DNA from: Actinomyces graevenitzii C83
Lineage (GTDB): Bacteria > Actinomycetota > Actinomycetes > Actinomycetales > Actinomycetaceae
DNA: 64,000 nt
Assembly (NCBI RefSeq): GCF_000239695.1
Contig: NZ_JH470338.1
Location: 647,958 to 711,957 of the forward strand
Direction of reading: 5' to 3'
Part shown: positions 24,236 through 31,848 of the stretch, in pieces
Numbering within the stretch: the stretch's first letter is position 1
Layout: each line of letters opens with the position of its first letter
Notes under the pieces: generated by a model
Databases searched by the model: none
Seen by the model: the letters and a program-made list of their open reading frames with translations, nothing else
What the model was told of the DNA's origin: nothing
Made by a program: the position numbers and the translations under genes

Positions 24236-25824
24236 CAGTGCTTAGCTCGCTTCACGCTACGCACCATCACAGGCCTCTCCCCCAGCTGGCGTAGCCAGCC
24301 CTCAGAGTCAGTGCTGGCGTTAAGCTCTTCTTGTTCACGCCCCGCCTGGGCCACTGCCTCCAGCAGTAAAGAGGTGCTAATGCCACCCTCAGCTCCGGCT
24401 AGTTCACGTTTAATCGCTAAAGTCTTGGCCCTAGCCACCACCGCTGCCAGGTAGGCACCAGAGATCAGCTCACTGGCATAAACCTTACGAGAAGCGCCGT
24501 TAACGTAGGTGATTTCCAAAATCTCGTTGGCATGGCTGGCCGCATACAGCGCCTCCACAGTGGCACCAATCATGATCTGTAAAGCATCTTGCCTACTGCC
24601 AGCGCGCGCCAACTCGCTGGAGGCAATCGGTAACTCACTAGTTAGGTGCTTAGCTAAAATCTCGCCGGCAGCGAGCTTATCGGGGCGACCAATATAGATT
24701 TTTACGTCTAGTCGCCCCGGCCGCAGCACTGCCGGATCAAGCATGTCTTCACGGTTAGTGGCGCCAATGATTACCACATTGTTAAGGGCCTCAACCCCAT
24801 CTATTTCCGCCAGCATCTGGGGCACAATCGTGCTTTCCATATCTGAAGAAATACCTGAGCCACGCCGGCGCAGCAGCGCCTCCATTTCGTCAAAGAAAAT
24901 CACTACCGGGCGCTGCTCATCAGCTAGACGCCTAGCCTGCTCAAAAATGGTGCGGATTTGGCGTTCGCTTTCACCCACATATTTATCAAGCAGTTCAGGG
25001 CCTTTAATGTTGAAAAATGCGGCGTCACCTTGCCCCCTAGCGTGTGCCAGGGAAGTAGCCACAGCCTTAGCAATCAAGGTTTTACCACACCCTGGAGGCC
25101 CATAAAGCAGTACGCCTTTAGGGGCCGAAAGGTTATAGGAGCGATACAGCTGCGGGTGTGTAAAAGGCAGTTCAATAGCGTCACGCACCGCGCTAACCGC
25201 GTCAGCTAAACCACCAATTTCCTCAAAAGAAATATTGGGGCTGTCGGGCACAATCAAATCCTGCACGCCGGTGCGTTCAATTAGGCCCAGCGCCAGGTCT
25301 GCCTCCAGGTGAGCAGCCAGCATATCCCCGCTACGCAGTGGCTGGTCCAAATTTTCGCGCTGCAAACCAGGGGCCAGCTGCAGCACTTTACTAGAGCCCG
25401 AGGAGGTAGTTACCAGCACTCGCTCACTATCGAGGCGCTCGCTGACATAGACTGCTTCACCCACGTTCATGGGTTCGCTTACACCCACCACCACTTGGGA
25501 AGAGTTAATTAACAGCTGACTGCCGGCGTTAATCTCCTGTTCTTTAACGCTAGGGTGCACCGCTAGGCGCATACGCCGCGCCCCCACCATGGCCTCTAGT
25601 GCCACTAGCTGCTTGTTTTCATAAAACAGCCCAGTGCACACCGCGTAGCTAAGGGGCGGTTGGCGTAGCTTTTCTAGCTGGCTATCGACCTGCTCTAAAC
25701 GCTGTTTAGCGCGTCTTAAGCCCGCCGCCAATCGCTCGTTTTTAGCCGCCAAACTGGCAGCTTCAGCCTGTAATTGGCGTACCTGGCCAACTAGCACTAG
25801 CGGGTCAACATTTGCTCTACCCAT
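24235..25824 (-). CDS. arc: proteasome-type AAA ATPase Arc (Mpa homologue)
   Basis: Hexameric ring ATPase that recognises Pup and unfolds tagged proteins. It has an N-terminal coiled coil (about 10-50, binds Pup), OB-fold pair (about 55-190), and an AAA domain with Walker A GPPGCGKT, Walker B VVIFFDEMEAL and arginine finger region RPGRLD. The C-terminus ends VRSVKRAKH; the terminal QYL signature that docks Mpa on the 20S core is absent. This fits proteasome-independent ARC as in Corynebacterium. It starts 10 nt after trmI, where AAGGAG overlaps the trmI end. Confidence 0.93.
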   Translation of the reverse strand: MGRANVDPLVLVGQVRQLQAEAASLAAKNERLAAGLRRAKQRLEQVDSQLEKLRQPPLSYAVCTGLFYENKQLVALEAMVGARRMRLAVHPSVKEQEINAGSQLLINSSQVVVGVSEPMNVGEAVYVSERLDSERVLVTTSSGSSKVLQLAPGLQRENLDQPLRSGDMLAAHLEADLALGLIERTGVQDLIVPDSPNISFEEIGGLADAVSAVRDAIELPFTHPQLYRSYNLSAPKGVLLYGPPGCGKTLIAKAVATSLAHARGQGDAAFFNIKGPELLDKYVGESERQIRTIFEQARRLADEQRPVVIFFDEMEALLRRRGSGISSDMESTIVPQMLAEIDGVEALNNVVIIGATNREDMLDPAVLRPGRLDVKIYIGRPDKLAAGEILAKHLTSELPIASSELARAGSRQDALQIMIGATVEALYAASHANEILEITYVNGASRKVYASELISGAYLAAVVARAKTLAIKRELAGAEGGISTSLLLEAVAQAGREQEELNASTDSEGWLRQLGERPVMVRSVKRAKH

Positions 25825-25833
25825 GCTTTTAAG

Positions 25834-27021
25834 CTACTCCTTAAAAGCCGGGCGCTGGACGGCGTCTAGCCCCAAAGTTTGCGCTACCTGATCAGTTAGT
25901 GCCCCCCGGGCGCTGGTAGCTTGCACATTTACTTCAGTGGCGTCGTCGGGCTGCTTAACCAGGCAGTCACGCAGCACCTTGCGAACTTTACGGTCCGTGC
26001 TGGTGCGCTCGTCGACGTCGTCGGCCACCCAGTAACCAGAGTCGTCATAAGCCCCACCCCTACCGGTTTGCCGGCGGCTAAGGGGCTTAGAGCCGGCAGC
26101 TAAACGACGCGCCAAAACCAGGAAACCAGTGTGACCCACCATGCGGTGATCGGGGCGCACCGCCAAGCCATCTACATGCCAGCCACGCGACATGGTTTCC
26201 CAAGCCAGCGGCTCACTAAAGCTCTGGGTGCTTCGCAGCGCCTCAACCGTGCGCGACATCTGAGTGACGGTAGCCACGTAAGCGCAAAACACGCCGCCGG
26301 GGGCCAAAGCCCGGACACTTTGCTCCACATTCTCCCAGGGCGCCAACATGTCTAGCACCACCCGGTCAATCGAAGCATCCTCCACCAAATCAGCTACCAC
26401 CTGGGCAAAGTCACCGCTGTGTAGCTGCCAGGCGCGGTGGTGGCGGCCAAACCAGGCATCAACATTAGCAGCGGCAATACGGGAAAAATCCTCGCGGCGC
26501 TCAATAGAGATAAGTTTGCCCTCTTCCCCAATGGCGCTTAGCAGGCTCATGGTTAGTGCCCCTGAACCCACCCCAGCCTCTAGCACGCGAGCGCCGGGGA
26601 AAATATCGGCCATGGCCACAATATTTCCCGAGTCTTTAGGGTAAACCACCTGAGCCCCACGCGGCATGGATAGCACATAATCGGCTAGCAGCGGGCGCAT
26701 AATCATCAGTTCATGGCCACTGGCGGTTTCAATGACGCTACCCTCGTTTAACCCCACAATTTCACTGTGGTGCAGGTTGCCGCGTACCGACTGGAAATAG
26801 CCGCCTTCCTCAAGCACAAAGGTACTCATGCGCTTTTTAGTGTCGGTGATCTGCACGCGCTCACCATAGCGCAGCGGCCCGCGCCGCCCGTCCTGGCCCA
26901 GACGCTGCTGGGTGGCAACTTTGGCTACCTCACGCTTGGCTCGAATAACGGTGGCTGCTACCTGATCTAGGGCCGGCTCGGCCTGGGTGGGCTGGGGGCT
27001 GTTTTCGATTTCCTCACTCAT
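25834..27021 (-). CDS. trmI: tRNA (adenine-58-N1) methyltransferase
   Basis: SAM-dependent enzyme that makes m1A58 in tRNA. An N-terminal barrel (about 45-110) is followed by a Rossmann MTase with GARVLEAGVGSGALTMSLL (motif I), and LDMLAPWENVE (motif IV). It continues with a C-terminal tail of about 90 residues that varies among actinobacteria. The ATG at 27021 is chosen because TACACT lies 7 nt upstream; a GTG two codons earlier overlaps that gap. Position directly before arc matches the M. tuberculosis order (Rv2118c near mpa). It probably carries the promoter of the whole Pup operon. Confidence 0.92.
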   Translation of the reverse strand: MSEEIENSPQPTQAEPALDQVAATVIRAKREVAKVATQQRLGQDGRRGPLRYGERVQITDTKKRMSTFVLEEGGYFQSVRGNLHHSEIVGLNEGSVIETASGHELMIMRPLLADYVLSMPRGAQVVYPKDSGNIVAMADIFPGARVLEAGVGSGALTMSLLSAIGEEGKLISIERREDFSRIAAANVDAWFGRHHRAWQLHSGDFAQVVADLVEDASIDRVVLDMLAPWENVEQSVRALAPGGVFCAYVATVTQMSRTVEALRSTQSFSEPLAWETMSRGWHVDGLAVRPDHRMVGHTGFLVLARRLAAGSKPLSRRQTGRGGAYDDSGYWVADDVDERTSTDRKVRKVLRDCLVKQPDDATEVNVQATSARGALTDQVAQTLGLDAVQRPAFKE

Positions 27022-27028
27022 CCCCACC

Positions 27029-27034
27029 AGTGTA
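27029..27034 (-). promoter_or_regulatory. -10 element for leaderless trmI/Pup operon mRNA
   Basis: TACACT ends 7 nt before the ATG at 27021. Confidence 0.6.
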
Positions 27035-27140
27035 AGGGCTACCTAATTGTCACCAGTATTGCTGGGACATAGGTCACTAGCTTGCTAGCTAATAGGGAAA
27101 TAGTGCGCCTCCCTTAAAACTAAAAGAGCCCAGGGTTTGT

Positions 27141-27146
27141 TAATTT
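27141..27146 (+). promoter_or_regulatory. -10 element for leaderless RecB-like gene
   Basis: TAATTT ends 7 nt before the ATG at 27154. Confidence 0.6.
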
Positions 27147-27153
27147 TGTGGGT

Positions 27154-28116
27154 ATGGATGGGCACTTAAATACTTCACACGACGGCGCGGCAGCGGGCAC
27201 CCAGCCAGGAGGCTCCAGCTCAGCTGTGGCCGACGGCGCGGGCTCAGCTGGCTCAAAGGCCGACGGCGCGGCAGACTCTGGCGCCCGCCCTACGGGCGGC
27301 AAACGCAACGCCCTGTCTCCCTCGCGGGTAAAAGATTTTAAGCAGTGCCCGCTGCTGTTTAGGTTTCGCTGCGTAGATCGCCTTGAAGAGCCCGGCTCCC
27401 TGGCCACCCACAAGGGCACGGTGGTACATGCGGTGCTTGAAGACCTATTTGATCTGCCTGCCGCCCAGCGCACTGAAGCCGCCGCCCAGGCCATGCTTGA
27501 GCCCCACTGGCAGGCCCACCGTGAGGCTAACCCGGCGGTTATGGATCTATTTGATGACCCCAGCCAGGTAGAGCCCTGGTTAGAGCAGGGGCACGCGCTT
27601 ATTTCTAACTATTTCCGCATGGAACTGCCTCAGCGTCTAGAGCCGGCCCAACGTGAGCTGTTCGTGCAGGCTAAAACCGATTCGGGGCTGCTGCTGCGCG
27701 GCTTTGTGGATCGGCTAGATGTGGCCCCAAATGGGGCTATGCGGGTAGTTGACTATAAAACTGGTAAAGCCCCCGCCCCGCGTTTTATGGCTGAAGCCCT
27801 ATTCCAGCTGCGTTTTTATGCGCTGGTGTTAAAGCGGATGCGTGGGGTTATGCCGGCGCGTTTGCAATTGCTTTATCTTAAAGACACTAAAACGCTAAGC
27901 CATGACCCTCACCCTAGTGAACTTATCGAGGTTGAGGAGCAATTAGAGCAAACTTGGAACGAAATTTTTGCCTGCGCCCAGCGTCAGTATTTCCCACCGC
28001 GTAAAAGTGTTTTATGTGGCTGGTGTGCTCACCAGGAGTTTTGCCCGCTATTTGGGGGTAGAGAGCCCGACATGCCAGTAGAGAAGTTGAGCTACATGCT
28101 CACCGCCCATGACTAA
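27154..28116 (+). CDS. RecB-family PD-(D/E)XK exonuclease
   Basis: A 320-residue nuclease of the PDDEXK_1/Cas4-RecB class. After a low-complexity Gly/Ala leader (1-50) it has LSPSRVKDFKQCPLLFRF, HKGTVVHAVLEDLF, the catalytic strand VVDYKTGKAP, and a C-terminal CGWCAHQEFCPLFGG that supplies cysteines for a possible iron-sulfur cluster with the early cysteine. Actinobacteria keep this gene next to trmI/mpa. Target DNA and partners are not known. It diverges from trmI, with both -10 elements in the 130-nt gap. Confidence 0.88.
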   Translation: MDGHLNTSHDGAAAGTQPGGSSSAVADGAGSAGSKADGAADSGARPTGGKRNALSPSRVKDFKQCPLLFRFRCVDRLEEPGSLATHKGTVVHAVLEDLFDLPAAQRTEAAAQAMLEPHWQAHREANPAVMDLFDDPSQVEPWLEQGHALISNYFRMELPQRLEPAQRELFVQAKTDSGLLLRGFVDRLDVAPNGAMRVVDYKTGKAPAPRFMAEALFQLRFYALVLKRMRGVMPARLQLLYLKDTKTLSHDPHPSELIEVEEQLEQTWNEIFACAQRQYFPPRKSVLCGWCAHQEFCPLFGGREPDMPVEKLSYMLTAHD

Positions 28117-28121
28117 ATTGC

Positions 28122-28127
28122 TAACCT
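28122..28127 (+). promoter_or_regulatory. -10 element for leaderless aldo-keto reductase gene
   Basis: TAACCT ends 6 nt before the ATG at 28134. Confidence 0.55.
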
Positions 28128-28133
28128 TTGCCT

Positions 28134-29075
28134 ATGGAGTATCGCCAGTTAGGACGCAGTGGGTTACGGATCTCTTCGCTAGGTCTGGGCACAATGACAT
28201 GGGGCAACGACACTGATGCCACTAGTGCCCGTGAGCAGCTGGAATTATTCGTAGATAAGGGCGGCACACTGGTTGATACGGCTGCCTCATATGTAGGCGG
28301 TGACAGTGAAAAGCTGCTGGGCCAGCTGCTGACTAAGCACATTTCACGCCGTGAAGTGGTGCTGGTATCTAAAGCAGGGGTGCGTTCGTGGCGCACCGGT
28401 GAGCGTAGCGCGGTTAGCGACGCCGGGCGCGGCACGCTGCTAGACACGCTCGATGATTCTTTGGCACGTTTGGGCACTGACCACCTGGATTTGTGGCTGG
28501 TACAGATCCCCGACTACTACACGCCCATGGAGGAAACAGCCTCAGCTTTAGAGATGGCTGTGCGCAGTGGCCGCACCCGCTATGTGGGGGTGTCTAACTA
28601 TCCGGCTTGGGCGGCTGTGCATATGGCTGATTTGCTTGGTAGCGCTATTGGTATGGCCGGGGTGCAAACTGAGTATTCGCTGCTTAACCGTAGCGCTGAG
28701 CAGGAGCTTATCCCGGCCGCCCAGGAGCTGGGTTTTGGGGTTATCGGCTGGTCTGCGCTAGGGCGCGGGGTACTTACCGGCAAGTACCGTAACTCCACTC
28801 CCCCTGACTCACGTGGTGCCTCAGTGCATCTGGCCGGGTTTGTGGCCCCTTATTTAAACGACGACGCCGCCCGCGTGGTTAACGCGGTGGCGACGGCGGC
28901 TGCGGGCTTGGAGCGTAGCCCGCTTGAGGTAGCTTTGGCTTGGGCTCGCGGCAGTGATGGGATTGACTGTTCGATAGTTGGCGCGCGCAACACTCACCAG
29001 CTGCGTGACATACTGGCTGCTGCGGATCTGCAGCTAGAGCCGCAGATCCGCCACGTGTTAAACGAGGTTAGTTAA
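28134..29075 (+). CDS. aldo/keto reductase family protein, catalytic His replaced
   Basis: A TIM-barrel NADPH-dependent reductase fold of 313 aa: GLGTMTWG, GGTLVDTAASY, VLVSKAG, YVGVSNYPAWA and a cofactor end SIVGARNTHQL. Of the tetrad Asp48, Tyr53 and Lys80 are present, but the position of the catalytic histidine (usually xxHxPD) is Gln124 in WLVQIPD. Reductase activity may be altered or lost. The start at ATG 28134 rests on TAACCT 6 nt upstream. The last 4 nt overlap the convergent acidic protein gene. Confidence 0.85.
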   Translation: MEYRQLGRSGLRISSLGLGTMTWGNDTDATSAREQLELFVDKGGTLVDTAASYVGGDSEKLLGQLLTKHISRREVVLVSKAGVRSWRTGERSAVSDAGRGTLLDTLDDSLARLGTDHLDLWLVQIPDYYTPMEETASALEMAVRSGRTRYVGVSNYPAWAAVHMADLLGSAIGMAGVQTEYSLLNRSAEQELIPAAQELGFGVIGWSALGRGVLTGKYRNSTPPDSRGASVHLAGFVAPYLNDDAARVVNAVATAAAGLERSPLEVALAWARGSDGIDCSIVGARNTHQLRDILAAADLQLEPQIRHVLNEVS

Positions 29076-29413
29076 GACTTTTCCTCGTCTTCTTCGTCAA
29101 GATCTTCTTCATCGATATCTTCGTCGTCGTCTTCGTCAAAGTCGTCGACGTCGTAGTCTTCATCTTCGTCGTCTTCGAAGTCTTCTTCGTCAAAGTCATC
29201 GTCGTCGTCTTCATCAGCGTCGACGATGTCCAGGGGAAGCTCAATACCAAAGGCAGTGAACAGGGCGTCGTCGTAGGTGAAGAAGGCGTCAGCGAGACGG
29301 TCTTCAGCGGCAATTACCGCTGGCGAGAATTCGTCACCGGTGGAGGCGGCTTCAAAGTGCTGCTCTAAAGCGGCAATGAGTCGGTTAAGTGCTGCGCGCG
29401 GATCTGTAGCCAT
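29072..29413 (-). CDS. small protein with helical N-domain and poly-acidic tail
   Basis: A 113-residue protein. Residues 1-55 (MATDPRAALNRLIAALEQHF and ADAFFTYDDALFTAFG) look like a helical domain known from actinobacterial hypothetical proteins sometimes labelled primosomal; I would not assign that role. From about residue 66 nearly every residue is Asp or Glu. The same N-terminal domain starts the membrane protein at 30758-31813. An acidic tail could mimic DNA or bind basic proteins (inference). TAACCT 6 nt before the ATG suggests a leaderless message. Confidence 0.8.
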   Translation of the reverse strand: MATDPRAALNRLIAALEQHFEAASTGDEFSPAVIAAEDRLADAFFTYDDALFTAFGIELPLDIVDADEDDDDDFDEEDFEDDEDEDYDVDDFDEDDDEDIDEEDLDEEDEEKS

Positions 29414-29419
29414 ATGCCA

Positions 29420-29425
29420 AGGTTA
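29420..29425 (-). promoter_or_regulatory. -10 element for the acidic-tail protein gene
   Basis: TAACCT ends 6 nt before the ATG at 29413. Confidence 0.55.
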
Positions 29426-29494
29426 GCGAGATTTTCGCCCCCGCGCAGCGATTAACCAATAATCGGTTGTAGTTTGCCGGCTGTAGTTTGTGCC

Positions 29495-29523
29495 TTGGCC
29501 CGGAGTAATTGACCCCGGGCCAA
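29495..29523 (-). terminator. hairpin after the flavoprotein gene
   Basis: 9-bp arms TTGGCCCGG / CCGGGCCAA with an 11-nt loop, 16 nt past the oxidoreductase stop; no T-run. Confidence 0.4.
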
Positions 29524-29538
29524 TCCTAAAGGCTGCTT

Positions 29539-30633
29539 TTAGTCGTTTAGACCTAGCTGCTCACGCACAAAGTCCACAAACAGGTCTTCACCCTTGATGC
29601 GGCTGGTTTCTTCAGGGCCAACCACCACGCGTACGCCGTCACGCAAAAGCTGGGAGGCACCGCCGTCGGGACCTAGCGGCAAAACCACCCATTCTTTAGT
29701 CGGACGGTAGCGCTTGGTGGGAGCGCCGCCAGCAATAATGGATTTGATGTTGGCAGCTACCACTTCGGCGTGTGCGCGGGCAGCGTCGGCACGCTTAGAT
29801 TCACGCACGTCAGTTAGGTCGCCGATGGCCCACACGTGAGGGTGGTCGATTACGCGCAGGTATTCATCCACCCGGATAGTGCCGTCATAGTGGCGGATGT
29901 CGGCGTAGGACTGGCCTAGGAAGGAGCTGGCTACCCGCGCCCCATAGGCACGGAACCAAATATCGGCCTCAATGGTGCGTCCACCCTTAGTTTCCACAGT
30001 GAAAGGCGACAAGGTGGCCACATCAGTGGAGGGCAGGTAAGCCAGTTTGTCGCCGGTAATGATTTCTACGCCGCGATCAAGTAGCTGGGCACGGATGGCT
30101 TCACGCAGTTCACTCTTGTAGTCGCTGGAGCACAAAATATCGTCGGCGCTCTCAACCATGATTACGTGCAGGTCAGGGAAGGCGGAGGTGATTTCACCAG
30201 CTAGCTCCACCCCCACTGCGCCAGCACCCAAAATCAGTACCCGCCTGGCAGATGCAAGGGCGTCATTGGTGCGGGCAATGCGGGCCTTGGCCACCACTGA
30301 GGGTGAATCCATGTGCTTGGCCGGGAAGGGGTAGGCCGTGCCGGTAGCTAAAATCAGCTGGTCAGCTTCAATTACCTGGCCGTCGGAGGTGCGCACGGTG
30401 GTGCCGTCCACGCTCATGGCGGTGGCGTTAATTACGCGGCCATTTTTGAGTAGGTGGTCGTAGGGCAGGAAGATTTTTTGTGCCCAATCGGGGTCAACCG
30501 TGGCGCGCAGCGCTGCCGCATGGTTAACGAAAGTGTCTTTTTGTTCGATCAGAGTTACTTCGGCACACTCGTCTAGGGCTTTAGCCGCAGTGATACCGCC
30601 ATAGCCACCACCGACAATAGTGACGCGAACCAT
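29539..30633 (-). CDS. FAD-dependent pyridine nucleotide oxidoreductase (NDH-2/AIF2-like)
   Basis: A 364-residue flavoprotein with the FAD fingerprint VTIVGGGYGGITAAKAL at the N-terminus, the second nucleotide-binding GxGxxG (VLILGAGAVGVELAGEI near 145-160), and VWAIGDLTDV closing the FAD site. It belongs to the family of type II NADH dehydrogenases and AIFM2-like quinone reductases, but is shorter. No membrane helix is visible. The start follows GGGAGAAG. The electron acceptor cannot be told. Confidence 0.85.
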   Translation of the reverse strand: MVRVTIVGGGYGGITAAKALDECAEVTLIEQKDTFVNHAAALRATVDPDWAQKIFLPYDHLLKNGRVINATAMSVDGTTVRTSDGQVIEADQLILATGTAYPFPAKHMDSPSVVAKARIARTNDALASARRVLILGAGAVGVELAGEITSAFPDLHVIMVESADDILCSSDYKSELREAIRAQLLDRGVEIITGDKLAYLPSTDVATLSPFTVETKGGRTIEADIWFRAYGARVASSFLGQSYADIRHYDGTIRVDEYLRVIDHPHVWAIGDLTDVRESKRADAARAHAEVVAANIKSIIAGGAPTKRYRPTKEWVVLPLGPDGGASQLLRDGVRVVVGPEETSRIKGEDLFVDFVREQLGLND

Positions 30634-30757
30634 AATACTTCTCCCGGGTAATAGGTTGGGTGGCCATGCCGCGTCGCTTGCGGCGGCCTTAGTTAAAGCC
30701 TAGCGCACCTAGGCCTTAAGTCCACGTTTTTACTGAAGCCTAGTTGTGCGCTTAGCC

Positions 30758-31813
30758 TCAGCCATGCAGTGAAAAGAGCGATTTTAGGCCGGCCGCGAGC
30801 TTAGCCAAGCCGGCCATGAGCTTAGTCATCGGATGATCAATAGAGTCATATCTACGCCGCAGCCATAGGCCAATTAGCGCCCCTAGCGCTGAAAGCTGCA
30901 TTAGCATTGAAGGCGACACCACTTGGGGCGGGGGCAGCTCACTAAAGTATTTCTCTGCAATGGGATCGCGCTCCACTATAGAAAGCCTTATTAACTCATA
31001 GTTAATGTCTTCAAGTAGACGTTGGTTTCCCGCATAATCTAACGTTGGCCAGACAAGTAGCATGGCTACCAGCGCCACCAGCGGATAGGCAAAGTGGGGC
31101 CTCATCTCGCGCAATATAAACCCACAGATAAAAGTCAACAGCGCCATTGACCCTCCCAGCAGACCAAATTCTGCTATGCGTACCAGCCCTAGCAACCACC
31201 ATTGAGGTCCGGTATCTAAGGCCTCAAAATAGTTGGTCCTTTTAAACACCTCGCTATAAACCATCAGGCCACAGAAGTAGAAGAACCCAATCCAAGCTAC
31301 ATATGCGATACAGATAAAGGCAGAAGTATTTGTGCCATCGTTGAGATAGGGAGCAGGGTCAGGGCCATCCGCAACGGTCTTTTTGTGGCTCACTCGCTTT
31401 GGGGTATCAGTTTTGGCCTCAGTGCCAGAGGATTTTCTAGACTTCTGCTCCACAGCGTCAAAGGATTCTCTGGCTTCGTAAATCAAAGCATCAAAGGGGT
31501 CGCTAGGCTTATCCTCATCCGGTTCATCCTTGGTCGGCTGGCCCAAAGCTGATTGGCTATTTAGCTGCGCACCAGCCAACCTTGGCGCACTAGCGGGGTT
31601 GGTAGAGGCGTTTGTGGGGCTGGAGCTATTTGCTAGTGCACTGCTAATTTCTGCCGGATCTACCAGGGCCTGCTCGCAGTCAGCAAAAGCTTGTGTTAAC
31701 TGCCTTTTTGCAGCTAGCGCCGCCGGCGAAGTTTCACCGGCGGCGCTAGCTGCTTGATACTGCTTAAGGGCAGCAATTAAGTGACCAAGTGAGGCATCAG
31801 GGTTAGTCTCCAT
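30758..31813 (-). CDS. membrane protein with the acidic-protein N-domain
   Basis: A 351-residue protein of unknown function. Residues 1-55 (METNPDASLGHLIAALKQYQ and LTQAFADCEQALVDPAEI) are homologous to the start of the 113-aa acidic protein nearby. A disordered Ser/Asn/Pro-rich linker (60-160) follows, then about four membrane helices (170-330), one including FICGFILREMRPHFAYPLVA. That part resembles the 193-aa protein at 33986. TATGGT lies 6 nt before the ATG. The shared N-domain suggests a common cytosolic partner (inference). Confidence 0.75.
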   Translation of the reverse strand: METNPDASLGHLIAALKQYQAASAAGETSPAALAAKRQLTQAFADCEQALVDPAEISSALANSSSPTNASTNPASAPRLAGAQLNSQSALGQPTKDEPDEDKPSDPFDALIYEARESFDAVEQKSRKSSGTEAKTDTPKRVSHKKTVADGPDPAPYLNDGTNTSAFICIAYVAWIGFFYFCGLMVYSEVFKRTNYFEALDTGPQWWLLGLVRIAEFGLLGGSMALLTFICGFILREMRPHFAYPLVALVAMLLVWPTLDYAGNQRLLEDINYELIRLSIVERDPIAEKYFSELPPPQVVSPSMLMQLSALGALIGLWLRRRYDSIDHPMTKLMAGLAKLAAGLKSLFSLHG

Positions 31814-31819
31814 GTCCTA

Positions 31820-31825
31820 ACCATA
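31820..31825 (-). promoter_or_regulatory. -10 element for the 351-aa membrane protein gene
   Basis: TATGGT ends 6 nt before the ATG at 31813. Confidence 0.5.
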
Positions 31826-31848
31826 GCCTCAATGTGCCCGGGGCGTGT

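Noticed and set aside
29068..29313. Thr/Lys-rich frame opposite the acidic tail
   Set aside because: Low-complexity mirror of the Asp/Glu codons; overlaps the real gene on the same strand in another frame.
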